From Variovorax sp. V93 (lineage in GTDB: Bacteria; Pseudomonadota; Gammaproteobacteria; Burkholderiales; Burkholderiaceae_C), in contig NZ_AP028669.1 in NCBI RefSeq assembly GCF_041154485.1, forward strand, positions 2,294,001 through 2,358,000: a stretch of 64,000 bases of DNA, read 5' to 3'. Positions within the stretch are counted from its first letter, which is position 1; every line of letters begins with the position of its first letter. The translations under genes and the position numbers were made by a program. The notes beneath the pieces are model-generated. The model made no database searches. It saw nothing but the letters and a program-made list of their open reading frames with translations, and was not told the origin of the DNA. Positions 7,500 through 16,532 of the stretch are shown piece by piece.

Positions 7500-9617
7500 A
7501 TGCCAGAGAACAACGAAGCCATAGCAGACCTGAAGAAACTGGACCCGATCGGGCCGGCCAAGCAGGGCGAATTCATCAAGTACCCCGGTTCGCCTTTCGA
7601 ACTTTTCCAGCCCTATCCGCCGGCCGGGGACCAGCCGAAGGCGATCGACGGGCTGGTCGAGGGCGTGCTCGACGGCGAAGTGTTCCAGACGCTGCTGGGC
7701 GTCACGGGCTCGGGCAAGACCTTCACCATGGCCAACGTGATCGCGCGGCTGGGCCGCCCAGCCATCGTGTTCGCACCCAACAAGACGCTGGCGGCGCAGC
7801 TCTACAGCGAATTCCGCGAGTTCTTTCCCAAGAACGCCGTCGAGTACTTCGTGAGCTACTACGACTACTACCAGCCCGAGGCCTACGTGCCCCAGCGCGA
7901 CCTGTTCATCGAGAAGGACTCCTCGATCAACGAGCACATCGAGCAGATGCGCCTGTCGGCCACCAAGAGCGTGCTGGAGCGGCGCGACACGGTCATCGTG
8001 GCCACGGTGAGTGCCATCTACGGCATCGGCACGCCCGAGGACTACACGCAGATGCGTTTCATCATGCGGGTGGGCGACAAGATCGGCCAGCGCGACGTGA
8101 TCGGGCGGCTGATCCGCATGCAGTACACCCGCAACGAGCAGGATTTCTCGCGCGGCACCTTCCGCGTGCGCGGCGACACCATCGACGTGTTTCCGGCCGA
8201 GCACAGCGAGCTGGCCATCCGCATCGAGCTGTTCGACGACGAGATCGAGACCCTGCAGCTGTTCGACCCGCTCACGGGCCGCATCCGCCAGAAGATCCCG
8301 CGCTTCACCGTGTACCCGTCGAGCCACTACGTGACGCCGCGCGACAAGGTGCTGAGCGCGGTCGAAACCATCAAGATCGAGCTGGCCGAGCGGCTCAAGG
8401 AGTTCGTGAGCCAGGGCAAGCTGGTGGAGGCGCAGCGGCTGGAGCAGCGCACCCGCTTCGACCTCGAGATGCTGGCCGAGATCGGCCACTGCAAGGGCAT
8501 CGAGAACTACACGCGGCACCTCTCTGGCGCAGCGCCCGGCGAGCCGCCGGCCACGCTGACCGACTACCTGCCGAAGGACGCGCTGATGTTCCTCGACGAG
8601 AGCCACCAGATGGTCGGCCAGCTCGGCGGCATGTACAACGGCGACCGGGCGCGCAAGACCACGCTGGTCGAGTACGGCTTCCGGCTGCCGAGCGCGCTGG
8701 ACAACCGGCCGCTCAAGCTGGAGGAGTTCGAGACGCGCATGCGCCAGTGCATCTTCGTCTCCGCCACGCCGGCGCAGTACGAGAAGGACCATGCCGGCAA
8801 CGTGGTCGAGCAGCTGGTGCGCCCGACCGGCCTGATCGACCCCGAGGTCGAGGTGCGCCCCGCAACCCATCAGGTGGACGACGTGCTGGGCGAGATCCGC
8901 ATCCGCGTCGACAAGAACGAGCGCGTGCTGATCACCACGCTGACCAAGCGCATGGCCGAGCAGCTGACCGACTACCTGGGCGACAACGGCGTGAAGGTGC
9001 GCTACCTGCACAGCGACGTCGACACGGTCGAACGGGTCGAGATCCTGCGCGACCTGCGCCTGGGGAGCTTCGACGTGCTGGTGGGCATCAACCTGCTGCG
9101 CGAGGGCCTGGACATCCCCGAGGTGTCGCTGGTGGCCATCCTCGACGCCGACAAGGAGGGCTTCCTGCGCGCCGAACGCTCGCTGATCCAGACCATCGGC
9201 CGCGCGGCGCGCAACCTGAACGGCAAGGCCATCCTCTATGCCGACCGGATGACCGACTCGATGAAGAAGGCCATCGACGAGACCGAGCGCCGCCGCGCCC
9301 GGCAGATCGCCTACAACGAGGCCAACGGCATCACGCCGCGCAGCATCGTCAAGCAGGTGCGCGACCTGATCGACGGCGTCTACAGCGAAAAGACGGGCAA
9401 GGAAATGGCCAAGCTCGACCTGGAGCGCGCCAAGGTCGAGGACATGAGCGAAAAGGACATCGCCCGAGAGATCAAGCGGCTCGAAAAGCTCATGATGGAG
9501 CACGCCCGGAACCTCGAATTCGAGAAGGCGGCCCGGGTGCGCGACCAGCTGGCGCTGCTGCGGGAGCAGGCTTTTGGCGCCTCCGGCGGGGACAATATCG
9601 CCGTGCTGCCGTCCTAG
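7500..9617 (+). CDS. uvrB: UvrABC excinuclease subunit B
   Basis: 705 residues. DNA helicase-like subunit that verifies damage, loads on DNA from UvrA and recruits UvrC for dual incision. Walker A at about residues 76-83 (GVTGSGKT); the beta-hairpin region with [12 protein letters not shown] follows; helicase motifs include DESH (about 365), SATP and the late QTIGRAARN motif. The C-terminal UVR domain (about 665-700) that contacts UvrC is intact. The ATG at 7500 starts [10 protein letters not shown]; the open frame runs further upstream but into tyrB and its leader. Confidence 0.97.
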   Translation: MPENNEAIADLKKLDPIGPAKQGEFIKYPGSPFELFQPYPPAGDQPKAIDGLVEGVLDGEVFQTLLGVTGSGKTFTMANVIARLGRPAIVFAPNKTLAAQLYSEFREFFPKNAVEYFVSYYDYYQPEAYVPQRDLFIEKDSSINEHIEQMRLSATKSVLERRDTVIVATVSAIYGIGTPEDYTQMRFIMRVGDKIGQRDVIGRLIRMQYTRNEQDFSRGTFRVRGDTIDVFPAEHSELAIRIELFDDEIETLQLFDPLTGRIRQKIPRFTVYPSSHYVTPRDKVLSAVETIKIELAERLKEFVSQGKLVEAQRLEQRTRFDLEMLAEIGHCKGIENYTRHLSGAAPGEPPATLTDYLPKDALMFLDESHQMVGQLGGMYNGDRARKTTLVEYGFRLPSALDNRPLKLEEFETRMRQCIFVSATPAQYEKDHAGNVVEQLVRPTGLIDPEVEVRPATHQVDDVLGEIRIRVDKNERVLITTLTKRMAEQLTDYLGDNGVKVRYLHSDVDTVERVEILRDLRLGSFDVLVGINLLREGLDIPEVSLVAILDADKEGFLRAERSLIQTIGRAARNLNGKAILYADRMTDSMKKAIDETERRRARQIAYNEANGITPRSIVKQVRDLIDGVYSEKTGKEMAKLDLERAKVEDMSEKDIAREIKRLEKLMMEHARNLEFEKAARVRDQLALLREQAFGASGGDNIAVLPS

Positions 9618-9686
9618 GACGGGGTTCCGGTTCCTTCAAGCGGTTTCCGCTGGGGTTTACCCGAGCAGGCTCCAAGGTCTTCTGCT

Positions 9687-9711
9687 ATACTTGAGCGAAA
9701 TACTCAACAAC
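9687..9711. promoter_or_regulatory. IscR type-1-like binding site overlapping the iscR promoter
   Basis: Imperfect dyad with half-sites ATACTTGA and TCAACA around a GAAAT centre. It matches the E. coli type 1 IscR consensus (ATASYYGACTRWWWYAGTCRRSTAT) at most positions, differing at three core positions and the last three bases. A -10-like TATACT (9686-9691) overlaps the left half-site, so bound [2Fe-2S]-IscR would block polymerase. This fits autorepression of the isc operon when clusters are plentiful. Confidence 0.65.
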
Positions 9712-9848
9712 AAAAAAGAACTTCGCGATGAAGAACCGATCCCACCGGCTGGTTCACCAGCGCCAGGGGTCGGGCAGGGCGGAGACGAAGTCACCGCGGC
9801 CTCGGGCCAAGGTGTCATTTCAACGGTAAGCACTTGAAGGAGCTTGCG

Positions 9849-10385
9849 ATGCGTCTCACTACCAAAGGCCGTTTTGCGGTCACAGCAATGATCGATCTGG
9901 CGCTGCGTCAGAACACCGGTCCGGTCACGCTGGCTGCGATCAGCCAGCGGCAGCAGATTTCGTTGTCGTATCTCGAACAGCTGTTCGGCAAACTGCGCCG
10001 CCACGAGCTGGTCGAGTCGACCCGCGGCCCCGGCGGCGGCTACAGCCTCGGCCGCAAGGCTGCAGATATCACCGTCGCAGACATCATTGTTTCCGTCGAT
10101 GAGCCCATCGATGCCACGCAGTGCGGCGGCAAGGAAAACTGCCTGGGCGAAGCCGGCCGCTGCATGACGCATGAGCTCTGGGCCTCGCTGAACCAGCGCA
10201 TGGTCGAGTTCCTCGATTCCGTCACGCTGCAGAAGCTGGTCGACGACCAGATCGCCAAGGGCGTGCAGATCGAGAACAAGCCGGTCGTCAAGCGCGCCAT
10301 TTCCGCGCAGCCGGTGGTCAAGCCGATTCGCGTGAACGCGCCGAATTCGGTGTTTGCCCTCGGCAACGCCTTCGCGAAGTCCTGA
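9849..10385 (+). CDS. iscR: Fe-S cluster-responsive Rrf2 regulator IscR
   Basis: 178 residues from the ATG at 9849, with AAGGAG 7 bases upstream; the longer in-frame start at 9834 would remove the ribosome site. Rrf2 winged helix at residues 1-65 (MRLTTKGRFAVTAM start). Cluster ligands Cys92, Cys98, Cys105 and His108 correspond to the C-C-C-H set of E. coli IscR. It represses its own operon when it holds a [2Fe-2S] cluster. The C-terminal 50 residues extend beyond the E. coli protein and are basic/hydrophobic. A candidate binding site sits 138 bp upstream. Confidence 0.96.
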   Translation: MRLTTKGRFAVTAMIDLALRQNTGPVTLAAISQRQQISLSYLEQLFGKLRRHELVESTRGPGGGYSLGRKAADITVADIIVSVDEPIDATQCGGKENCLGEAGRCMTHELWASLNQRMVEFLDSVTLQKLVDDQIAKGVQIENKPVVKRAISAQPVVKPIRVNAPNSVFALGNAFAKS

Positions 10386-10463
10386 GAAGCCGTGGAGCGC
10401 CTCCGGGCGCTGCCACCAGAAGCCCAGATCAAAGAAACAACCCCACGCCAGCCCGAGCCAGCC

Positions 10464-11684
10464 ATGGACGTCACTCCTCATTTCCCGATCTATCTCGATT
10501 ACGGCGCCACCACGCCGGTCGACCCGCGTGTGGTCGACGCCATGATCCCCTGGTTGCGCGAGCACTTCGGCAACCCGGCGTCGCGCAGCCACGCCTGGGG
10601 CTGGGAGGCTGAAGAGGCGGTCGAGAAGGCGCGCGGCTACGTGGCCGAGCTGATCGGAGCCGACCCGCGCGAGATCGTCTGGACCTCCGGCGCCACCGAG
10701 TCGAACAACCTCGCGCTCAAGGGCGCGGCCCATTTCTACAAGGGCAAGGGCAAGCACCTCATCACGGTGAAGACCGAGCACAAGGCCGTGCTCGACACCA
10801 TGCGCGAGCTCGAACGCCAGGGCTTCGAAGTCACCTACATGGACGTCGAGGAAAACGGCCTGCTGGACCTCGACAAGTTCAAGGCGGCGATCCGCCCCGA
10901 CACCATCCTTGCGAGCGTGATGTACGTCAACAACGAGATCGGCGTCATCCAGGACGTGGTCGCGCTCGGCAACGCCTGCCGCGAAAAAGGCGTGATCTTC
11001 CATGTCGACGCGGCCCAGGCCACCGGCAAGGTCGAGATCGACATCGCCAAGCTGCCCATCGACCTGATGAGCCTGGCTTCGCACAAGACCTACGGCCCCA
11101 AGGGCATCGGCGCGCTGTACGTGCGCCGCAAGCCGCGTGTGCGGCTCGAGGCACAGATGCACGGCGGCGGCCACGAGCGCGGCATGCGTTCGGGCACGCT
11201 GCCCACGCACCAGATCGTGGGCATGGGCGAGGCCTTCCGTATCGCCAAGCTCGAAATGAAGGAAGACATCGCCAAGGCGGCGCGCCTGCAGAAGCGCCTG
11301 CTCGACGGCCTGAAGGATGTCGAGCAGGTGTTCATCAACGGCGACCTCGCGCAGCGTGTGCCGCACAACCTGAACATGAGCTTCAACTACGTCGAAGGTG
11401 AGTCGCTGATCATGGGCATCAAGGGCCTGGCGGTGTCGTCGGGTTCGGCCTGCACCTCGGCCAGCCTGGAGCCCAGCTATGTGCTGCGCGCCCTGGGCCG
11501 CAGCGACGAGCTGGCCCACAGCAGCCTGCGCATGACCATCGGCCGTTTCACGACCGAGGAAGAAATCGACTACGCCATCTCGACCATCAAGCACAACGTC
11601 GCCAAGCTGCGCGAGCTGAGCCCCCTGTGGGAGATGTTCCAGGACGGCGTCGACATCAGCACGATCCAGTGGTCGGCCCACTGA
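10464..11684 (+). CDS. iscS: cysteine desulfurase IscS
   Basis: 406 residues from the ATG at 10464 ([18 protein letters not shown]), the size of E. coli IscS; an in-frame start at 10392 would add a 24-residue unconserved tail. PLP enzyme that removes sulfur from cysteine as an enzyme persulfide. Lys208 in [10 protein letters not shown] binds PLP; Cys330 in [10 protein letters not shown] is the mobile-loop persulfide cysteine. Second gene of the isc operon; it donates sulfur to IscU encoded 29 bp downstream. Confidence 0.97.
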   Translation: MDVTPHFPIYLDYGATTPVDPRVVDAMIPWLREHFGNPASRSHAWGWEAEEAVEKARGYVAELIGADPREIVWTSGATESNNLALKGAAHFYKGKGKHLITVKTEHKAVLDTMRELERQGFEVTYMDVEENGLLDLDKFKAAIRPDTILASVMYVNNEIGVIQDVVALGNACREKGVIFHVDAAQATGKVEIDIAKLPIDLMSLASHKTYGPKGIGALYVRRKPRVRLEAQMHGGGHERGMRSGTLPTHQIVGMGEAFRIAKLEMKEDIAKAARLQKRLLDGLKDVEQVFINGDLAQRVPHNLNMSFNYVEGESLIMGIKGLAVSSGSACTSASLEPSYVLRALGRSDELAHSSLRMTIGRFTTEEEIDYAISTIKHNVAKLRELSPLWEMFQDGVDISTIQWSAH

Positions 11685-11713
11685 CGCATTGAACAAAGTT
11701 TGAGAGGTACACC

Positions 11714-12133
11714 ATGGCATATTCATCCAAGGTCATCGACCATTACGAAAATCCCCGCAACGTCGGTTCCTTCGAAAAGGGCGACGACTCGGTCGGCACC
11801 GGCATGGTCGGCGCGCCGGCCTGCGGCGACGTCATGAAGCTGCAGATCAAGGTCAACCCCGAAACCGGCGTGATCGAAGACGCGCGCTTCAAGACCTACG
11901 GCTGCGGCTCGGCCATTGCGTCGTCCTCGCTCGTCACCGAATGGGTCAAGGGCAAGACGCTCGACGAAGCCGCGGCGCTCAAGAACGCGCAGATCGCCGA
12001 GGAACTGGCGCTGCCGCCCGTCAAGATCCACTGCTCGATCCTGGCCGAAGACGCCATCAAGGCCGCCGTGAGCGACTACAAGGCCAAGCACGGCGCCAAG
12101 ACGGCGGAAGCCGAACCATCGGCAGTCCACTGA
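11714..12133 (+). CDS. iscU: Fe-S cluster assembly scaffold IscU
   Basis: 139 residues. Conserved ligands Cys37 (with Asp39), Cys63 and Cys106 assemble the [2Fe-2S] cluster. The LPPVK motif just before Cys106 is the recognition site for the chaperone HscA, whose gene lies about 1 kb downstream. A GAGAGG ribosome site precedes the ATG. The C-terminal tail is slightly longer than in E. coli. Confidence 0.98.
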   Translation: MAYSSKVIDHYENPRNVGSFEKGDDSVGTGMVGAPACGDVMKLQIKVNPETGVIEDARFKTYGCGSAIASSSLVTEWVKGKTLDEAAALKNAQIAEELALPPVKIHCSILAEDAIKAAVSDYKAKHGAKTAEAEPSAVH

Positions 12134-12134
12134 C

Positions 12135-12458
12135 ATGGCCGTGACGCTGACCGAAGCCGCTGCGCGCCACGTCACCCGCTACCTCGGAAAACGGGGCAAG
12201 GGCGTGGGCGTGCGGCTGGGCGTGAAGACCACCGGCTGCTCTGGCCTGGCCTACAAGCTGGAGTATGTGGACGAATTCGCGCCTGAAGACGTGGTGTTCG
12301 AAGACCATGGCGTGAAGGTGCTGGTCGACCCCAAGAGCCTGGCCTACATCGACGGCACGCAGCTCGACTTCGTGCGCGAAGGCCTGAACGAAGGCTTCAA
12401 GTTCATCAATCCGAACGAGCGCGATCGCTGCGGTTGCGGAGAGAGTTTCCGCATCTGA
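12135..12458 (+). CDS. iscA: A-type Fe-S carrier IscA
   Basis: 107 residues with the three A-type cysteines: one in TTGCSGLAY (about residue 36) and two in the C-terminal CGCGESF. It accepts or carries iron-sulfur clusters, particularly toward [4Fe-4S] targets. It starts two bases after the iscU stop. A hairpin with a six-T run follows 26 bases after its stop codon. Confidence 0.97.
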   Translation: MAVTLTEAAARHVTRYLGKRGKGVGVRLGVKTTGCSGLAYKLEYVDEFAPEDVVFEDHGVKVLVDPKSLAYIDGTQLDFVREGLNEGFKFINPNERDRCGCGESFRI

Positions 12459-12484
12459 TGCGCCGTCGCTGACAGCGACCACAG

Positions 12485-12515
12485 CCGCCACCATGTCATG
12501 TGCTGGCGGTTTTTT
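12485..12515 (+). terminator. Rho-independent terminator inside the isc operon
   Basis: CCGCCA (12485-12490), 13-base loop that can itself pair CAT/ATG, TGGCGG (12504-12509), then six T. It lies between iscA and hscB on the coding strand and is likely to let only part of the transcripts continue into the chaperone genes. Confidence 0.7.
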
Positions 12516-12522
12516 CTTGATC

Positions 12523-12548
12523 CGCCCTCCGAGGGCGCAGGCCGCCTG
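12523..12548 (+). repeat. short, degenerate copy of the GC-rich repeat before hscB
   Basis: CGCCC-TCCGA-GGGCG hairpin followed by GCAGGCC and CCTG directly abutting the hscB ATG. It matches the first half of the larger element in front of hscA (13079-13159) and stands in the same position relative to a start codon. Confidence 0.5.
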
Positions 12549-13067
12549 ATGAACCTCAACGACACCGACTTTCAACTGTTCGACGTCCCCGCGACCTTCG
12601 CGCAGGACCGTGCCGTGCTCGACGCCCGGTGGAAGGAACTGCAGCGCGAGGCCCATCCGGACCGCTTTGCCGCGCAGGGCGCCGCGGCGCAGCGCGTGGC
12701 GATGCAATGGTCGGTGCGCATCAACGAGGCCTACCAGCGGCTCAAGGACCCGATCCGCCGGGCCAGCTACATCTGCGAACTCCATGGTGCACCGCTGAAC
12801 GCCGAGAACAACACGGCCATGCCGCCTGATTTCCTGATGCAGCAGATGGAATGGCGCGAAACGCTCGACGACGCCGGCGACATTGCCGCGGTCGAGCAGC
12901 TGCAGGCCGAAGTCGAGGCCGGGCGCGCCCGCGCGCTGTCGTCGCTCGACTGGCTGATCGACGAGAAGGGCGACTACCCCGCCGCTGCGCAGCAGGTGAG
13001 AGCCCTCATGTTCATTGAGCGCTTCGGACAGGACGTCGAAGCCAAATTCGATCAGTTGGGACAATAG
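12549..13067 (+). CDS. hscB: Fe-S assembly co-chaperone HscB (Hsc20, J-protein)
   Basis: 172 residues from the ATG at 12549 ([14 protein letters not shown]). The J-domain contains the HPD tripeptide at 36-38 that stimulates the HscA ATPase; the C-terminal three-helix bundle that binds IscU occupies about residues 95-170. It delivers IscU to HscA. No clear Shine-Dalgarno: the start codon is abutted by the short GC-rich repeat. Confidence 0.95.
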   Translation: MNLNDTDFQLFDVPATFAQDRAVLDARWKELQREAHPDRFAAQGAAAQRVAMQWSVRINEAYQRLKDPIRRASYICELHGAPLNAENNTAMPPDFLMQQMEWRETLDDAGDIAAVEQLQAEVEAGRARALSSLDWLIDEKGDYPAAAQQVRALMFIERFGQDVEAKFDQLGQ

Positions 13068-13078
13068 CCAGATATGAA

Positions 13079-13159
13079 CCCCCACGCTCATCACTTCGTG
13101 TATTCGCTGCCCCCCGAGGGGGCGCAGGCCTCCCTTGGGGCGGCCCGGCGGGAGGCCTG
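13079..13159 (+). repeat. Comamonadaceae-type GC-rich intergenic repeat with two hairpins, covering the hscA ribosome site
   Basis: Begins CCCCCACGCTC and ends at the base before the hscA ATG. Hairpin 1: GCCCCC (13109-13114) with GGGGGC (13118-13123). Hairpin 2: CAGGCCTCCC (13125-13134) with GGGAGGCCTG (13150-13159), ten perfect pairs. The 3' arm of hairpin 2 holds the only Shine-Dalgarno-like GGGAGG. Elements beginning like this recur between genes in Variovorax and Acidovorax genomes as I recall them; copy number was not checked. Confidence 0.7.
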
Positions 13160-15016
13160 ATGGCTCTTCTTCAGATTTCCGAACCCGGCCAGGCGCCCGA
13201 TCCGCATCAGCGCCGCATCGCCGTGGGCATCGACCTGGGCACCACGCATTCGCTGGTGGCCGCGGTGCGCAATGGCGTGGCCGAATGCCTGCCCGACGAC
13301 CAGGGCCGCGTGATCCTGCCTTCGGCCGTGCGCTATCTCGACAAGGAGCGGCGCCAGATCGGCTTCGATGCGCTGGCCGCACGCGCGCAGGACGCCGCAA
13401 ACACCATCACCTCGGTCAAGCGGCTCATGGGCCGCGGGCTGGCCGACATCGCCAACCGCGAGTCGATGTCTTACCGCCTGGTGGACGAGGGCGGCATGGT
13501 CAAGGTGCAGACGGCCGCCGGGATCAAGTCGCCGGTGGAGATCAGCGCCGAGATCCTGGCCACCTTGCGCTACCGCGCCGAAGACACCTTCGACGACGAG
13601 CTCTACGGCGCCGTCATCACCGTGCCGGCCTACTTCGACGAAGGCCAGCGCCAGGCCACCAAGGACGCGGCGCAGCTCGCCGGCCTCAACGTGCTGCGGC
13701 TGATCAGCGAGCCTACGGCCGCGGCCATTGCCTACGGCCTGGACAATGCGAGCGAGGGCGTCTACGCGGTCTACGACCTGGGCGGCGGCACCTTCGACAT
13801 CTCGATCCTGCGGCTCACGCAGGGCGTGTTCGAAGTCATTGCCACCGGCGGCGATTCCGCCCTGGGCGGCGACGACTACGACCACGCGCTCGCCGATTTC
13901 GTGCTCGCGCAAACCGGCCTGCAAGTGGGCAGCGACGCCGACAAGGCCGCCATGCTGGTGGCCGCCCGTGCGGCCAAGGAGGCGCTGACCGAAGCCGATT
14001 CCGTGGCGTTCCACGCCGAGCTTGCCGGCGGCGCCGCCCGATTCGACCTGGCGCGAGCGCAATTCGATGCCGCCACCAAAGCGCTCACCGACCGCACGAT
14101 CGCAGCGGTTCGCAAGGCGCTGCGCGATGCGAAGCTCAAGCCCGACGACCTGCAGGGCATCGTGCTGGTGGGCGGCTCCACCCGCATGCCGCAGATCCGC
14201 CGCGCCGTCGCCGAATTCTTCGGCCGGGAGCCGCTCATCAACCTGAACCCCGACGAAGTCGTGGCCCTTGGCGCGGCCATCCAGGCCAACCAGCTGGCCG
14301 GCAACAACGGCGCGGGCGATCTGCTGCTTCTCGACGTGATCCCGCTGTCGCTGGGCATCGAGACCATGGGCGGCCTGGTCGAGCGCATCGTGCCGCGCAA
14401 CCAGACCATTCCGACGGCCATGGCGCAGGACTTCACCACCTACCAGGACGGCCAGACGGCGCTTGCGCTGCACGTGGTGCAGGGCGAGCGCGACCTTGTC
14501 GCCGACTGCCGCAGCCTCGCGCGCTTCACGCTGCGCGGCATCCCGCCCATGGCGGCGGGCGCGGCGCGCATCCGCGTGACCTTCACCGTCGATGCCGATG
14601 GGCTGCTGAGCGTCAGCGCCAGGGAGCAGGGCAGCGGCGTGGAGGCCAGCGTGGCGGTCAAGCCATCGTACGGACTCTCGGACGACCAGATCGCGCGCAT
14701 GCTGCAGGAGAGCTTTTCCACCGCGCAGCAGGACATGCAGGCGCGGGCGCTGGTGGAGGCGCGCGTCGATGCCGAGCGCATGCTGCTTGCGACGCAGAGC
14801 GCGCTCGACGCCGACGGCGACCTGCTGGGCGAAGAAGAGCGCGCAGTCATCGATGCGTCGATGGCGCAGTTGCGCGAAGCTGCCAAGGGCAATGACGCCG
14901 CGGCCATCGAAGGCGCCACCAAGGCGCTGGCCAATGACACCGAGGCCTTTGCCGCCCAGCGCATGAACGCGGGCATTGCGCGCGCGCTGTCGGGCCGCAA
15001 GCTCGAATCCCTCTGA
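13160..15016 (+). CDS. hscA: Fe-S assembly chaperone HscA (Hsp70 family)
   Basis: 618 residues, the size of E. coli HscA. ATPase domain about 18-385 with the phosphate-1 motif [11 protein letters not shown] and phosphate-2 motif [12 protein letters not shown]; substrate-binding domain from about 390 with a helical lid at the C-terminus. It binds the LPPVK motif of IscU and drives cluster transfer. It lacks the EEVD-type tail of cytosolic DnaK. Its Shine-Dalgarno lies inside a stable hairpin formed by an intergenic repeat. Confidence 0.96.
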   Translation: MALLQISEPGQAPDPHQRRIAVGIDLGTTHSLVAAVRNGVAECLPDDQGRVILPSAVRYLDKERRQIGFDALAARAQDAANTITSVKRLMGRGLADIANRESMSYRLVDEGGMVKVQTAAGIKSPVEISAEILATLRYRAEDTFDDELYGAVITVPAYFDEGQRQATKDAAQLAGLNVLRLISEPTAAAIAYGLDNASEGVYAVYDLGGGTFDISILRLTQGVFEVIATGGDSALGGDDYDHALADFVLAQTGLQVGSDADKAAMLVAARAAKEALTEADSVAFHAELAGGAARFDLARAQFDAATKALTDRTIAAVRKALRDAKLKPDDLQGIVLVGGSTRMPQIRRAVAEFFGREPLINLNPDEVVALGAAIQANQLAGNNGAGDLLLLDVIPLSLGIETMGGLVERIVPRNQTIPTAMAQDFTTYQDGQTALALHVVQGERDLVADCRSLARFTLRGIPPMAAGAARIRVTFTVDADGLLSVSAREQGSGVEASVAVKPSYGLSDDQIARMLQESFSTAQQDMQARALVEARVDAERMLLATQSALDADGDLLGEEERAVIDASMAQLREAAKGNDAAAIEGATKALANDTEAFAAQRMNAGIARALSGRKLESL

Positions 15017-15023
15017 GAACCAC

Positions 15024-15362
15024 ATGCCCACCATCAAGATATTTCCGCATCCCGAGTACTGCCCGCAGGGTGCAGAAATCACGGCGCCGGCCGGCACCTC
15101 GATCTGCGAGGCGCTGCTGGACAACCACATCAACATCGAGCATGCCTGCGAGATGAGCTGCGCCTGCACCACCTGCCACGTGGTCGTGCGCCAGGGCTTC
15201 AATTCGCTGAACGAGGCCGAGGAGGGCGAGGAAGACCTGCTCGACCGAGCCTGGGGCCTGGAGCCACAATCGCGCCTGAGCTGCCAGGCGATCCTGGCGC
15301 AGGAAGACGTGACGATCGAGATTCCCAAGTACTCGATCAACCACGCCAAAGAGAACCATTGA
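15024..15362 (+). CDS. fdx: [2Fe-2S] ferredoxin of the ISC system
   Basis: 112 residues from the ATG at 15024. Adrenodoxin-type ferredoxin with ligands Cys42, Cys48, Cys51 and Cys87; Cys46 also matches E. coli Fdx. It supplies electrons for cluster assembly on IscU. It follows hscA by seven bases and ends the isc set; no iscX follows. Confidence 0.96.
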   Translation: MPTIKIFPHPEYCPQGAEITAPAGTSICEALLDNHINIEHACEMSCACTTCHVVVRQGFNSLNEAEEGEEDLLDRAWGLEPQSRLSCQAILAQEDVTIEIPKYSINHAKENH

Positions 15363-15374
15363 AAGAGCCACCGC

Positions 15375-16082
15375 ATGTCGCGCCAGATCGTCCTCGATAC
15401 TGAAACCACCGGCCTGTCCGCCGAGAACGGCGACCGCATCATCGAGCTCGGCTGCGTGGAACTGTTTGCCCGCAAGCTCACCGGCAACGACCTGCACATC
15501 TATTTCAACCCCGAGCGCGAGAGCCATGAAGACGCGCTCAAGGTGCACGGCCTGACAACCGACTTCCTGCGCGACAAGCCGAAGTTCGCCACGCTGGCCA
15601 ACGACATCGTCGAGTACCTGCGCGGCGCCGAGCTGATCATCCACAACGCGGCCTTCGACGTCGGCTTCCTCAACAAGGAGCTCGAGCTGGCCGGCCTGCC
15701 GCCGCTGCGCAGCTTCGTGGGCGAGGTGACCGACACGCTGGCCATGGCCAAGCAGGTCTACCCGGGCAAGCGCAATTCGCTCGACGCGCTGTGCGACCGC
15801 TTCGGCGTCGACCGCTCCAACCGTACCTTCCACGGCGCCAAGCTCGACGCGCAGCTGCTGGCCGACGTCTACATCAATCTCACGCGCGGCCAGGACGCCC
15901 TGCTGATCGACGTGGCCTCGAACGAGCCGGCGCAGGGCACCACGGTGGTGGCCATCGACCTGAGCCAGTTCGACCTGCCGGTGATCATGGCCGCAGAGCA
16001 GGAGCTCGCAGCGCACGAGGCCGTGTTGTCGCAGCTCGACAAATCCAGCAACGGGCGCACGCTGTTTCGGCAAAACAGCTGA
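15375..16082 (+). CDS. dnaQ: DNA polymerase III epsilon subunit (3'-5' proofreading exonuclease)
   Basis: 235 residues. DnaQ/DEDDh exonuclease: Exo I LDTETTGL (Asp8, Glu10), Exo II HNAAFDVGFL, and Exo III with HGAKLDAQLLADVY. The C-terminal 50 residues beyond the nuclease core are the region that binds the polymerase alpha subunit. It removes misincorporated bases during replication. It lies 12 bases after fdx and could be read from the isc transcripts. Confidence 0.95.
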   Translation: MSRQIVLDTETTGLSAENGDRIIELGCVELFARKLTGNDLHIYFNPERESHEDALKVHGLTTDFLRDKPKFATLANDIVEYLRGAELIIHNAAFDVGFLNKELELAGLPPLRSFVGEVTDTLAMAKQVYPGKRNSLDALCDRFGVDRSNRTFHGAKLDAQLLADVYINLTRGQDALLIDVASNEPAQGTTVVAIDLSQFDLPVIMAAEQELAAHEAVLSQLDKSSNGRTLFRQNS

Positions 16083-16092
16083 AATCCTGTGG

Positions 16093-16149
16093 CATAATCG
16101 AAGGCTTCGCGCAACGCGATTAATTCCACGGCACTGCACTCGCGGTGCC
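16093..16149 (+). promoter_or_regulatory. candidate tRNA-Val promoter and leader hairpin
   Basis: CATAAT (16093-16098) is a good -10 about 54 bases before the tRNA; no convincing -35 is visible. The leader ends in a stem, GGCACTGC (16130-16137) with GCGGTGCC (16142-16149), two bases before the mature 5' end, suitable as a processing element. Confidence 0.4.
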
Positions 16150-16151
16150 AC

Positions 16152-16226
16152 GGGCGGTTAGCTCAGGGGTAGAGCACAGCATTCACACTGCTGGGGTCGG
16201 AGGTTCGAAGCCTCCACCGCCCACCA
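16152..16226 (+). tRNA. tRNA-Val (anticodon CAC)
   Basis: Cloverleaf read by eye: acceptor GGGCGGT with ACCGCCC, D arm with GCTC/GAGC, anticodon stem CAGCA/TGCTG enclosing the loop TTCACAC (anticodon CAC, reads GUG), five-base variable loop, T arm GGAGG-TTCGAAG-CCTCC, discriminator A and an encoded CCA end. GTG is a very common valine codon in these GC-rich genes. Confidence 0.97.
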
Positions 16227-16234
16227 ATTCCAAA

Positions 16235-16268
16235 TAAAAAGCGACCTGGCTGTCCAGGTCGCTTTTTT
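16235..16268 (+). terminator. Rho-independent terminator after tRNA-Val
   Basis: GCGACCTGG (16241-16249), loop CTGT, CCAGGTCGC (16254-16262), then six T, with an A-run on the 5' side so that it could act in both directions. Confidence 0.92.
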
Positions 16269-16374
16269 GTTTGCGCGGACGCACTGTCGGCTCGTGCTGA
16301 CGCCAACTGCCGCCGCGCGCCGGCTGCATTCCTGAAGTAACCGCGTAGAACCGGGACAAAGGAGAGCATCCGCC

Positions 16375-16497
16375 ATGGCCACCCATCCCGATCTTCCGCC
16401 TCCGATCACACCGGATCTGCCCGTGGAGCCCGACGAAGGGCCGAGCACGCCGCCGGACGAGCCGACCGATCCCGAGCCGCCCCCCACCACGTCCTGA
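16375..16497 (+). CDS. small proline-rich protein (40 aa), unknown function
   Basis: A 40-residue frame beginning MATHPDLPPPITPDL. About 16 of 40 residues are Pro, with many Asp/Glu, giving an acidic, disordered chain with PPD and EP repeats. AAAGGAG lies ten bases before the ATG, a better ribosome site than most genes here have. No homologous function is known to me. It lies alone between the tRNA terminator and the FAD oxidoreductase start at 16533. Proline codons are partly expected by chance at this GC content, so the ribosome site is the main support. Confidence 0.5.
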   Translation: MATHPDLPPPITPDLPVEPDEGPSTPPDEPTDPEPPPTTS

Positions 16498-16532
16498 TGA
16501 AATCTGCCCGCGAGCCGCGATAAGCTCGCACG

